From Arbacia lixula (taxonomy: Eukaryota; Echinodermata; Echinoidea; Arbacioida; Arbaciidae): DNA of 64,000 nt. The position numbers and the translations under genes are program-made. Position 1 is the first letter of the stretch. The number at the start of each line of letters is the position of its first letter. This document shows, piece after piece, positions 50,274 to 60,310 of the stretch. The stretch spans positions 25,628,197 to 25,692,196 of the forward strand of contig OZ022581.1 of the NCBI GenBank assembly GCA_963669155.1, in the 5' to 3' direction. The notes under the pieces were generated by a model, which was not told where the DNA came from, ran no database searches, and was given only the letters and a program-made list of their open reading frames with translations.

Positions 50274-50798
50274 TGAAAAAAATGTATGAAGAGAACATTG
50301 GTAGGCGTAGCTTAAATCAAGGCTCCCCAGAGCTATCTACCCTTTGGAAAAATTGGTGATGCCGAAAAAATGTCTCGAACCCGGGCCCCCAGCTTTGAAC
50401 GCCGGTGCCTTAACCACTAGACCACAGATAATTTCTTACATTGATATATACTTTCTCCCGTACGTGTACTGCATCAAAGTAATAGCTTTGATCCAGCTGA
50501 GGCATGGCAGCTTGTCATTGTTCAAAACCCACCTGCACCCAACAAAGGAAATTATAATTGGTATAGTGTCGAGAATTTGTCAATCTGACGGTCAATCGGA
50601 TCGGGGTTGCCTGCGCCACTAACCCGTCTCTGTGGTCTAGTGGTTAAGGCACCGGCGTTCAAAGCTGGGGGCCCGGGTTTGATTCCCGGCAGAGACATTT
50701 TTTCGGCATCACCAATTTTTCCAAAGGGTAGATAGCTCTGGGGAACCTTGATTTAAGCTACGCCTACCATTGTTCTCTTCATACATTTTTTTCACAAA

Positions 50799-50840
<42 letters not shown>
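50217..50840. mobile_element. Inverted pair of tRNA-derived SINEs flanked by (TA)n
   Basis: The right unit (plus sense) begins with a tRNA-like head at 50626-50696, then a body ending TCATACATTTTTTTCACAAA and a (TA)n tail (50804-50840). The left unit is the same sequence in minus sense, from about 50429 down to its (TA)n tail (50219-50270). Its head lacks about 11 nt around the 3' half of the T arm (box B) that the right copy retains. The roughly 190-bp spacer between the two heads is unique. tRNA head, body and simple-repeat tail define a tRNA-SINE; the two heads face each other, making a large inverted repeat. Confidence 0.75.
50626..50696 (+). repeat. tRNA-like head of SINE, anticodon position UCA
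   Basis: 71 nt folds as a full cloverleaf: acceptor GTCTCTG/CAGAGAC (7 bp), D arm with TGGTCTAGTGGTTAAG, anticodon stem CCGGC/GCTGG around a GTTCAAA loop, and T arm CCGGG/CCCGG around TTTGATT. The loop places UCA in the anticodon. Box A and box B resemble tRNA-Glu-type sequence. It is called a SINE head because the same sequence occurs in inverted copy nearby with a shared body and tail. A functional tRNA is unlikely but not excluded. Confidence 0.65.
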
Positions 50841-50845
<5 letters not shown>

Positions 50846-50902
50846 ACAGGAGAGACAGGAGAGATAGCCCTGATTTTGACCTTATGAAATCCTTTCTTAC
50901 AG

Positions 50903-51104
50903 GACTGTCACCATGCCGAACCTTATCAAGCTTACGTTGGTTGGGGATTCGGATGTCGGCAAGACCTGTTTGAGTGCTGTGTACACTACCAAAAAATTTC
51001 CTGCGGACCATTATGGTTGTCCCACACTCCAAGATTTCTACAAAACTGATGTTGCTTTGAATGGCATACCGTATAGATGGTGTATATTCGCCACAAATGG
51101 ACAG
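50903..51104 (+). CDS. RhoBTB alternative first coding exon 1a
   Basis: Acceptor ...tttcttacag, leader GACTGTCACC, then ATG at 50913; donor gtttgt after CAG, phase 0, 64 codons. It encodes the intact P-loop GDSDVGKT, a switch I-like stretch GCPTLQDFY with the Thr, and ATNGQ in place of DTAGQ. It therefore keeps nucleotide-binding Lys and Thr but has an altered catalytic motif. Confidence 0.88.
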
Positions 51105-54052
51105 GTTTGTGATTGGTTTGTTATTTTGCCGCTGCTGTGTCAGTCACTTGAGAACACAATAGGCTCTTTTGCCTTTCACAAATAAAATAGGCAAGATACC
51201 ACAGAGAATGTAGGAAAACCTCCTTCACTTAACTAGAACTGGAAACTGATATGCAGAATCCTATTCGAATTAGATTTCGAGTTGAGTTTTAAACGGGGTC
51301 ATTTAAAAGTGAGCGGTTCCTTTAGCCTATTGTGACTGGATACCACAAAAGCACACATCGTGGCTCTCATCTGCAAAAGCTCCGCAGTAAAGCCTTCAGG
51401 TGAGCAGTGCATCACTGTTCAGGGCAAAATTTAGATTTTTTTTTTTTTTTTTAGATTTTTTTTTTTTTTTAGATTTTTATAAATCCTTTCTTACAGGACT
51501 GTCACCATGCCAAACTTTATCAAGCTTACGTTGGTTGGGGATTCGGATGTCGGTAGGAGCTATTTGGGTATGGCGCATATCATCAAAAGATTTCCTTCTG
51601 ACGGGTTTGATCCCAGAGGCTACGTCTACTTTGCCAGTGAATTTGTGATGAATGGCACACCATATAAATTGCGCATATGTGAAACAGATAGCGAGGTTTG
51701 TGATTGATATGATTTTTATTTTGTAGCCATTGTCTGTAACTCTTTAAATGTAATGAATATGAATTTTAATTATAATTTAATCATGCTTTTGATAGACTTG
51801 TGTCTTTGTTTTATTGCTGAGATATTCCCCCATTAATTTCCAGACCTGAGCCCCATTACATAAAAATTACCTTAATGGTAACTCAGCCATAAATGGGAAC
51901 TTCTATGGAGACCTTGAATTTGATTGGCTGTCGAGTGGTATTACCATGGTAGTTGCCATTGATGACAGACTTACCATTAATGGTAAGTTTTATGCAATGG
52001 GGCCCTGGACTACCAGAGCTTCATTTGGCAAATTTTGTAAAAAATTTCATTTCAGTCATCCTGAATTAAATTACCGATATACCTTTCCATTCTTATGTAC
52101 CATCAAAAGGCCCATTTCAGGTCAAACAATTAAATAAATGTGCAAATCCACTTTCCCCAGATGACTTCATTCATTTTAGATGCGTTTGAAGTAAAGGTCC
52201 ATTTTCTCCAAAAAGCATTTTGATATTGATATCCTATATTGAAATGTGTATTCTGTATTCATATAATTTATGTTTCCTTTTGTCTCCTCTGCTTCCAGAC
52301 ACACATTAACGCTATTCGCCATTGTGTCTACCGGAGGTCCCACGTCTTCCTCCTGTGTTATAGCGTGGATAATCCCATCTCTCTTGAAAACATTAGCGAC
52401 AAATGGTACCCAGACGTCACGCACCGCATGCCAAATACTCCTGTAGTGATAGTGGCAACAAAAATAGGTAACTAGACGATCATTTACATACATACACTAC
52501 AGCTCAAAGGAATTAGCATAGGGAAAGGGAAAGGAAAGAAAGGGAAGGAGCAGCAGTTTTAAACCATGGTATATTTTGTCCAATTCATCATGAAACCCGA
52601 TGCTTGAGCCTAAAAAGCATTGTGTTTCATGCTGAACTGGACAAAATATACCGCGGTTTAAAACTGCGGCTCCTTCCCCTTCTTCCCTTTCCCTTTCCCT
52701 ATGCCAATTTGTTTGAGCTGGAGTGTACCACATGTGATTCTAATAATCATTATGAGACAAGAGTTTTAGCAACAAAATTAATTGTGTGATGTAATCAAGG
52801 CAGTGTCTAAACAAGTTTTTGACATGGTGAATTTCCACCAAATGATACTTTTTTGTACCACCATTCAATATTTCAATGGCAATTTTCTGACAAAAGTAAA
52901 ATCGTGTTGCGCCCAATTTTACTATGTTGGTGCAATTAAAATGAATGTTTAACAGAATGTTTATGGTTAAGATATTAGTTAGGTTTGGGATTTTAGTCAT
53001 GTATTCTCAGTCTCATAGCCACCCTTCAATTTCTTGAAGAAGTTGAAAGGTTGGATTGTTTGTGCTAATACTTGGAAGTGGAGATAAATAACCCTCTTAA
53101 AATGTGCACTTCATCTTTCCAGATCTGCGTGGCTCTTCTAATACTCCCTATGTGACATGGGAGGAAGGGTATAGGGTAGCCCAATCCTTAAACTGCAGCT
53201 ATTTTGAGACAAGCTCCCTCATGATGATAGGTCTTAAGGAGTGCTTTGAACAGGCAGTAAGTGAACATTCAAGCCATCACTGATCAATATGTCTGACATG
53301 ATCCTATAATACCAGTATGTTCACATTCATGCCATCACTGATTAATGTGTATTGTATGTTTACAAAGATGCAATTTCTTTGTAAATTGAAATTACCCAAG
53401 AAAGCCCTTTCACTAAAATCTAAGATGCAATAAGTTATATATAAATCTTCCTTGTACATTAGTTGTCATTATGTTTCCATAAAGCCCTTTCACTAAAATC
53501 TAAGATGCAATAAGTTATATATAAATCTTCCTTGTACATTAGTTGTCATTATGTTTCCATAAAGGGAGGTGTATTACGTCTGATCTATGTCTAAAATCCA
53601 TTGTCTTTTTAATCTATAATTTGTATGCATCCTGGTTCCTCACTAACAACTGGGCTTGTCATATATGTGAAATGGTCCATTTTGCACGCTAGAGGTGAAA
53701 AGTCAGTCTCTGCTGAAATTGCATCTGACTCCTCTGAACGCCCTATATTGGGGGGGGGGGGAGGGGAGGGGAGATGTCAAAAAATGTAATTTTTATTAAA
53801 GTTTGCCATGAATGAGATGGTTATTCCTGTATGATAGCACACAGTTCATATTTGAATGTAACATTCACTCTCTTGTTTCTTACAGCTGCAGCTTGCTGTT
53901 GACTGCTCAATAGAAAGAAAAGCACAAGAAGTTCATGAGTCTGGCACGGGCAAGAAGACTATTCCCGACTGTCCAGTAATGCCTCTTGCCAGTGAGTGTT
54001 TCAACCACCCCTCTCAACCTCACACACACACACACACGCACACACACACACA

Positions 54053-54111
<59 letters not shown>

Positions 54112-54127
54112 ACACACACACATACAT

Positions 54128-54163
<36 letters not shown>

Positions 54164-54209
54164 ACACAAAAACACACATACACACACACACACACACACG
54201 CACACACAC

Positions 54210-54254
<45 letters not shown>

Positions 54255-54672
54255 GATCTTTATTCTGATTCCTTAATAATACAAATTAAATTCATATAAT
54301 CAGTTCAAATATATTAACACAAATTAAACAAAACCACCATGCAACTTATATATATATGCATTTGTAAGTACAAATTAATTACAATAAAATAGCTGAAAAT
54401 ATAAAATATAATTACTCAATTGTTATAATCATGTAACGATGTTTAATCAAATAAACTGAACGAATAGCTTCCGGAATCAAGTTTTAAATAAACAAGTCCA
54501 CTAATCCCCCAACCTATAATACACCCCTAAAATTAGTCCTAACCATTCCTAACCCCCATCTGGACAGCCACCCCCTAACACCAACCCCACCATATATAAA
54601 AGGCGACCCCCTCCCCCTCCCCTTCCCCTCCCCCTCCCGACACCCTCATGTCCGGTACACACACACATACAT

Positions 54673-54710
<38 letters not shown>

Positions 54711-57700
54711 ACACAAAAACACACACACACACACACACACACACGCACCCGCAAACACACATACTTCCTTTTCCCCCCATTTTGTATTGACATGGAATTA
54801 AATGAATGAATTCAAGGGTATGATAAAACTTTTTACAGCTTTTAAAACAGAGCTTTTTCTAGCTAGAAAATATATTTTAAGCCTGTAGTAAGCATACAAT
54901 TGGATTCCTTAGCTGACAGAGCCACAATAAATATTTTGATTGCATGGATTTCATGAACTCAATGCTGTCATTGAAACAAGTTTACATATGATATGTTTTA
55001 AATGCTCAATTGGACAAAATAATTTGATTTGGAAAAATGAAATTCCAGTTTCTGGCGTATTTCTATGGAATGCTTGAATTACTTGTAAAATTGGAATATA
55101 TTTTATGAGCTTTTGGATTTTTGGTCATTCATCTATGCCGATTGATATCAGTCTGCCTTTAAAGGTAATCACAACTTCCATGAATGGCCATGAATTTTAG
55201 CTTTATTGGCCTTATTCAAAGTTAACTTGCTGTGTCAAATTTACTCAAGATTTCAATCAAGGGTGTGAAACCCCCACAGACTTATGACAGTTAAAGTTCC
55301 ATGTGAAAAAAGAAACATGCACCTTAATGTTATGTTAGCGCTGTTTGAGATTTCAAAACGGTTAAGATCTTGCTGTTTGTTCTCTACCAGGCCTGGCTCC
55401 ATGGATTGAGATCAAGACATCCACAATGGGCCGAGACATGGGCGGTATCCTTGCCGACACCTCTGAGGCTGACGTGGTCTTCCACCTGGACGATGGCAAG
55501 ACTCACTCCGCCCACAGGGTCATGCTTTGCAGCGCCTCTGACTTCTTCTGCAGGGTCTTTGAGCAGAAACTACCAAAGGTATGCTAAGCATTAATAATTG
55601 TGCTAGTCCTACATGTAGTTTTTAGGCTCAAACACATATCAATGGGTGTCTCGACAGAAACTAACAAAGGTGTGCTGAGCCTGATGATACATATAGTTTG
55701 CCAGGTGCGGCCAGCGAACCTTTTCTGAATGAATTAATATTTTGCAAACCTAGCAGCCGAAAGGAATTGGCAAGACAATGAAATGATAACTTATGTACAT
55801 TCATTTATTCCATAGTTTCAAAAATGAAGTGAATGAATAAAAGTTACTACTGGTGTCTTTCTAGGTTCAGCAAGAAGACCCAGATATACCTGTGTCTGAC
55901 TTCACCTGGGAAGAGATCAACAGTGGCAGTATAGCTGGTCTGTCTAGTATCGCTCAGGCTGGAGAGGGAGCTGACCACAAGGTGGACATCTGTCTGGCTG
56001 CAGAGGTCCAGTCGCTTGCCTTTCAACATGTCCTAGAGTTCCTCTATGGAGGTCAGTGCGAGTCATCTTCATGTTAATGTGGCATATAGCTCTGCAGTGA
56101 TGGTCACATATTCTTGCTAAGGAAAGAAAAGGTAGACTGTAACAGCAAGTTTTGTCATCAGAATAATACACGTAGTCCCATGCTTTTCCATTATATAATA
56201 GACTAAGTGGTTTGAATTTTCAACTCCTTTTTTAGACAAACACATCAAATATTTGTCTGTAAAGGTTGATCATACCTCACTCCAGTCCAAATATTAAAGC
56301 AATGGAGTTGAAATGAAATCAAACATTTTTAAATCTTATTAAATCCCACTGAATCATGTCAGGGCTGCCCAATGTGGATGAGGACTCTCCAGAACAGGAG
56401 CTGAATGACCTGAAGGAAGTGGCAGATATCTTCCAGCTGACGAGGCTGAGAGAGGTCGTGGAGAACATCCAGAAGAGGGAGGATTTCCTCAATCCCAGCA
56501 TCGGTGCTGACCTCAATGACCTCATGGGTCAAAGGCTGAAAGAGCTTTTCTTCAACAAGCCACTGTTTTCAGACACCCAGTTTGAAGTGGAAGGTAGATA
56601 TTTCTCATGATCCCTCAAGGCCTAAGTGCTGTATGCATGACATCTGATAGAGAACAATATAAGATTCAAGGATGCCTTGTTTAATTCAGCTCCTTTTCCA
56701 TGATATTATAGCCATTTTTCATTGCGAAAGAATTAGGCCAACTCTTTTTGAGGAATAGTTACATCCGTCCTTATGTGTTTGTTATACATGGATGAAACAT
56801 GCCCACCATTATTGCACTATGACAATTTACATTTATTATATTTTGTACTCTGGCCTTGTATATAATTGTTATTGTCTTCATTATAGCGATTACACACAAG
56901 TTATGTTTAAATTATGATGTGCAAGGCACTGAGATGTGGCACTGTTCATCCACAGTAGATCATATAATGGGAACAGAAGACTTAAAGAGAAAGTTGTTGA
57001 GGAAGACTGTGTATGAAATACATAGAGCTGTTCATTTTCAGCAGAAGTATCAGTGCTGACTGGTTAGAATTGTACCAGTCAGCACTGGTACAATTTGTAC
57101 CAAATAAGAAGAGGAAAGAAAAGGAAGAGCCATCAAATTGTTATGATCATCACTTCTCATAAGTTTCTATTACATACCCATGTTTCTTTTATCAACATGT
57201 TTTCCCTTGGAAGGCGAGACTGTCTACGCCCACAGACCTATTCTGAAGGCCAGGAGCACTGTCCTAGCAAGCATGTTCAGCGGGGTGTTCACAGAAAGCT
57301 TCGTACAAAAGGTGAGCAAAAAGGTGAATTTTCCCTCAGATTCATCTTCTTGTAGTCCTAAATAAGGGACATATCATTACTAAGTAGTAGGAGGGGGAGA
57401 GAAATAAGGTGTCTGGGGATATGCCACTTACCGGTAATGGTTTCGTCACTATAGACATATTCCAACTGAATATGTTTTGGCTCAAATCCGTATAAATTGG
57501 TCTTATCCAAACTATGTGATGACCTCCTTTTCTCTGAATTGTTATTTGAGTTTTAGTTGTCATAGCAACTGTATGATTGGACTGCATATGAAAATTATTT
57601 TCCCTCTGTTTTTCAATCAAAAGGAATTGCTGGATTATGCCAAAGTACTTTGCATGCATGTTTGGGGGATTAACAGTCGAGCCCAGACTAATATACTCAT

Positions 57701-58626
57701 ATACGTTCATACTGAAACACTACACAGTCCTTGGTCAAGCCTTCCTGCCCATTCTTGAAGACCAATTCCAAGGTATACACACTGACAGTCAGGCCTGGCC
57801 CAAGCCTAGCATCTGTTAGGGGGTATCATGAAAGGGTTATACGGTACCTAACATGGAATGATATCTTGTCGATATCACTTGTGAGAGGCCTTAGCCCACA
57901 AGGTCTAATGATATAATATATTGATTTGTCCATCCCCAGATCCCGATCCGAGAAACAAGTCGGGAGTGCTTCCTGGCGATCCTGGAGTACCTGTACACAG
58001 ATTGCGCCCCCATAGAGGATGGGGATGTGATAGGGATCCTGATCACAGCTGAGCGCTTCGCCCTGGACAGACTCAAGAATCTCTGTGAGCACTACATTAT
58101 TAAGGAGGTGGATGTCAGCGTTAGTCCGTGCATCAAGAAGGCTGACATCGATGTGATTGGACTGCTGCACACTGCACAGGTAGATTGCAGAATGAAGCTT
58201 TCAGTGAAGTTACAACTTGTAAACAAGCACTCGTTATGAAGGCTGGTCTTTTTCGATAAACTCTCAAACAGCACATCACTCTCTCATGCCAATGTTGCGA
58301 TTGTTCAATATAAAATTTCTGGTGACCACCCTGAAGCCTTCTTTGTTCTGCTCGTCTGGTGAAGCAATTAACACTATTCTCACTTTGCCCTTCTGTCCAT
58401 CCCTCCCTCTGTCCAGTTCCACCAAGCCGACCAGCTGGCCGCCTGGTGCCTGCACTTCATCTCCTCTAACTACCTGGCCTTTGAGAAGCGGGCAGAGTTC
58501 TCCCAGCTGGAGGGTGACAACCTGGCCCATGTCACCGAGAAGCGCTGGCCGCCTGTCTCCTACATGAATGAGAGTGCCGAGTGGGAGAAGAAGTATGGCA
58601 AGAAGAAGAGTTGCATGGTCATGTGA
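50913..58626 (+). CDS. RhoBTB-family protein (Rho GTPase-like plus two BTB domains, CAAX end)
   Basis: Coding exons: 1a 50913-51104 (or 1b 51507-51695), 52299-52467, 53123-53256, 53886-53991, 55391-55578, 55865-56051, 56363-56593, 57214-57311, 57940-58179, 58417-58626. All phases agree, giving 584 residues with 1a (583 with 1b). Residues 1-165 are a Rho-type fold: P-loop GDSDVGKT, then [32 protein letters not shown] and ETSSL. Residues about 220-340 form BTB1, split by an insertion as in RhoBTBs ([15 protein letters not shown] ... LEFLYGG). BTB2 (about 385-490) has [18 protein letters not shown] and ILEYLYTD. The end is [12 protein letters not shown], a polybasic stretch plus CAAX-like motif. 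The DTAGQ motif is degenerate (ATNGQ). RhoBTBs act as Cul3 ubiquitin-ligase adaptors, so a trafficking/degradation scaffold is inferred; I do not assign RHOBTB1/2 versus 3. An upstream 5' UTR exon is implied by the acceptors. Confidence 0.9.
51437..51477 (+). promoter_or_regulatory. U-rich tract upstream of RhoBTB exon 1b
   Basis: Two T runs of 18 and 14 separated by AGA, followed by AGATTTTTATAAATCCTTTC and the acceptor at 51495-51496. Such an extended polypyrimidine tract could bind U2AF, PTB or similar factors and influence choice of exon 1b; function is inferred only. Confidence 0.4.
51497..51695 (+). CDS. RhoBTB alternative first coding exon 1b, degenerate P-loop
   Basis: A tandem duplicate of 1a with the same acceptor, the same GACTGTCACC leader, ATG at 51507, and the same GTTTGTGATTG after the donor; 63 codons, phase 0. 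It encodes [18 protein letters not shown], so the P-loop Lys is Arg. The switch I Thr region is replaced (GYVYFASEF) and DTAGQ by ETDSE. If spliced to exon 2 it would make a protein unlikely to bind nucleotide normally. A U-rich tract (51437-51477) precedes its acceptor. Confidence 0.8.
51850..52010. mobile_element. Short MITE in RhoBTB intron 1
   Basis: Ends GCCCCATTACATAAAAATTA and TTTTATGCAATGGGGC are inverted, with ACCTTAATGGTAA and TTACCATTAATGGTAA just inside. It shares CCATGG-centred words (TACCATGGTA, TTGCCATTGATG) with the element near 61559-61665, suggesting a related family. Confidence 0.6.
52493..52727. mobile_element. Palindromic MITE family A, copy 4, in RhoBTB intron 2
   Basis: Ends TACACTACAGCTCAAAGGAA and TTTGTTTGAGCTGGAGTGTA; internal palindrome as in copies 1 and 3. 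It starts 25 nt after the exon 2 donor. Confidence 0.75.
53401..53560. repeat. 80-bp tandem duplication in RhoBTB intron 3
   Basis: AAAGCCCTTTCACTAAAATC through ATGTTTCCAT (53401-53480) is repeated with no visible change at 53481-53560. A recent local duplication. Confidence 0.85.
53700..53835. repeat. Dispersed repeat, copy 2
   Basis: Matches 34595-34735 in ordered blocks (CTCCTCTGAACGCCCT, a G run, ATGTC, ATTAAAG, GGTTATTCCTGT). Located in RhoBTB intron 3, just before exon 4. Confidence 0.55.
54020..54211. repeat. (CA)n microsatellite in RhoBTB intron 4
   Basis: About 190 bp of (CA)n with rare interruptions (CATACATAAACA, CACAAAAACA). Long open frames on both strands here are low-complexity artefacts. 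A second (CA)n block with the same interruptions lies at about 54655-54745. Confidence 0.85.
54212..54654 (-). mobile_element. Retroposed 3' end inserted in (CA)n
   Basis: A 40-bp T run (54212-54251) is followed by AATGATCTTTATTCTGATTC: on the minus strand this reads AATAAA, 10 nt, then poly(A), as in an mRNA or retrotransposon 3' end. The AT-rich body (about 54252-54500) and a C-rich part (54500-54654) follow. Both sides are (CA)n blocks sharing TACATAAACACAC and ACACACAAAAACAC, as if the target had been duplicated on insertion. The source is unknown. Confidence 0.6.
57051..57087. repeat. Perfect 14-bp hairpin
   Basis: CAGTGCTGACTGGT and ACCAGTCAGCACTG pair around a 9-nt loop, in RhoBTB intron 7. 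The core CAGTGCTGAC also forms the hairpin in the MITE at 15752-15922. Confidence 0.65.
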
Positions 58627-60310
58627 TCTGGCATCCCAAATCCCACCGAAGCTGAAAGACTGCCTGTATTTGAGCTGAGAATTGTTTAAAGAGTTATCCA
58701 GAGCTTCCTAATGATAAACCTCACGCACATGACATATAACAGAATGCTGCCTCTGATTTTATTGGCAATATACTGGCACATTATTTTAGTGTGACGCTTT
58801 AAAGACAGCCAGTCCCTTTTTCAGATCACCACAAAACCGTCGAAACATTGGCAAAACATATAGAGAAGTGTCAGCAAGCTCTATATTCACAATTTGAAAC
58901 TGATACGCAGTGTAAAATTCAAATAATGCACGTAAACAACGTCTGATTAATAGTCTTTACCTCAGGCTCTTAGCAGCTTGTGTTGAAATATCTGCTTTAT
59001 TGATTAATCTGTTAATTAAATTATAAAACGCATTATGAAAAAAATTGTTCTTCAGAAGGAATCATCTCCAAAGTTTGGTAGTTACTCATAAAATTAGGAT
59101 TTCACACACGCATAATAACCACATAGATACTGTAACAAAGACTAATACTTTTTTCGTGGTACGAAAAAAGTCGGTTTGAAATTTAACGGCTGAAATCTTT
59201 TACATATACAAAAAGCTTCAACATGCTATATTCTTAGAAATGGTCGTGAATCACACTTTCTTCAATTTACGATCGTGATAGATGATTTCAAATTTTAAGC
59301 TTGCAAAAGGGACTGACAATCTTTAATACTCACATGTAAAATGTGTTTATGTTATACTGCAATATTTTATAAATGTATGTAAAGGTGCAATTTATACCAT
59401 CTACCTGGGCATTTTTGTATTTCGTAATATGTATTTGTTATGGTGTATTATGTTTATACAAGAAAAATGTTGTATATATTGTTGATTGTAACATCTCAAT
59501 GCAATATCTGTGTTGCAATTTATACCTGTTACCAGGGTATTTTTGTATATTTTATATTTTCATATTTGTTTTGGTGTACTATATTTGTATTACCAAAATT
59601 TTGATGTTTATATTGTTTGATACTAACATTTCAATGCAATCTCTCTTTTTTTTAAACTATGATGTTTTATGTGTCATAAAATCACAACATTTCAAATAAC
59701 TTTGCATCACTTGGTATTTTACATGAAACATGTTGCTCCTGATTGTAGACAAGGAATCATATTTTTTTATATTTTGTAATCAATTATTGTGTGAAAAGAA
59801 AAATGTGCAAACATTGCAACTGAGCCCATTCTTGCTTGTCACATGAACATACTTTAAATTGTTATCGTTCATTACACCTATCCCCCAAATCACAGTAGAT
59901 TAGTATATTATTTGAGCTTCCCTTTGTATTAAAAATTAGTTTTCTATTAGTGAACTGATATGAAGTTTGGATTGACCAAAAAAGTTATGAAACAAAATGA
60001 CTTGAACAAATCTACAAGGAAAATTAGTACATGTATATGAGAATATAACATGTTTATAACTAGTTCTTTTGTGTATGATTTGCAGCAGGTGGTTGATTTC
60101 AGGTATTACTTCAAATTTGGTAAAGGAGAAAATATGTCTTGCATTTGTTCAAACTTTTACCAATCTGTGTCATGATTTATCTGTTTTTACTTAATCAACT
60201 CATTATCAGGGTTTCCTTCCCCTTTGATGAGAAATGAGATAGATGCTTCAACATGAAGACAGAAGGAATTCTGTAACTGGCAGCATATAACGTTGAAGAT
60301 GGATATTTCA
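58627..60310. other. RhoBTB 3' UTR and flank
   Basis: AT-rich sequence following the stop, with no further gene. A duplicated-looking stretch with TGCAATTTATACC lies near 59385 and 59513. The poly(A) site is not established; AATAAA at 60692-60697 is one candidate. Confidence 0.4.

Noticed and set aside
50626..50696. Functional suppressor or selenocysteine tRNA gene
   Set aside because: The shared body, (TA)n tail and nearby inverted copy identify a SINE; it also lacks the long variable arm of tRNA-Sec.
53979..54299. Long Cys/Val- or His/Thr-repeat open frames over (CA)n
   Set aside because: They are six-frame translations of a microsatellite and have no unique sequence.
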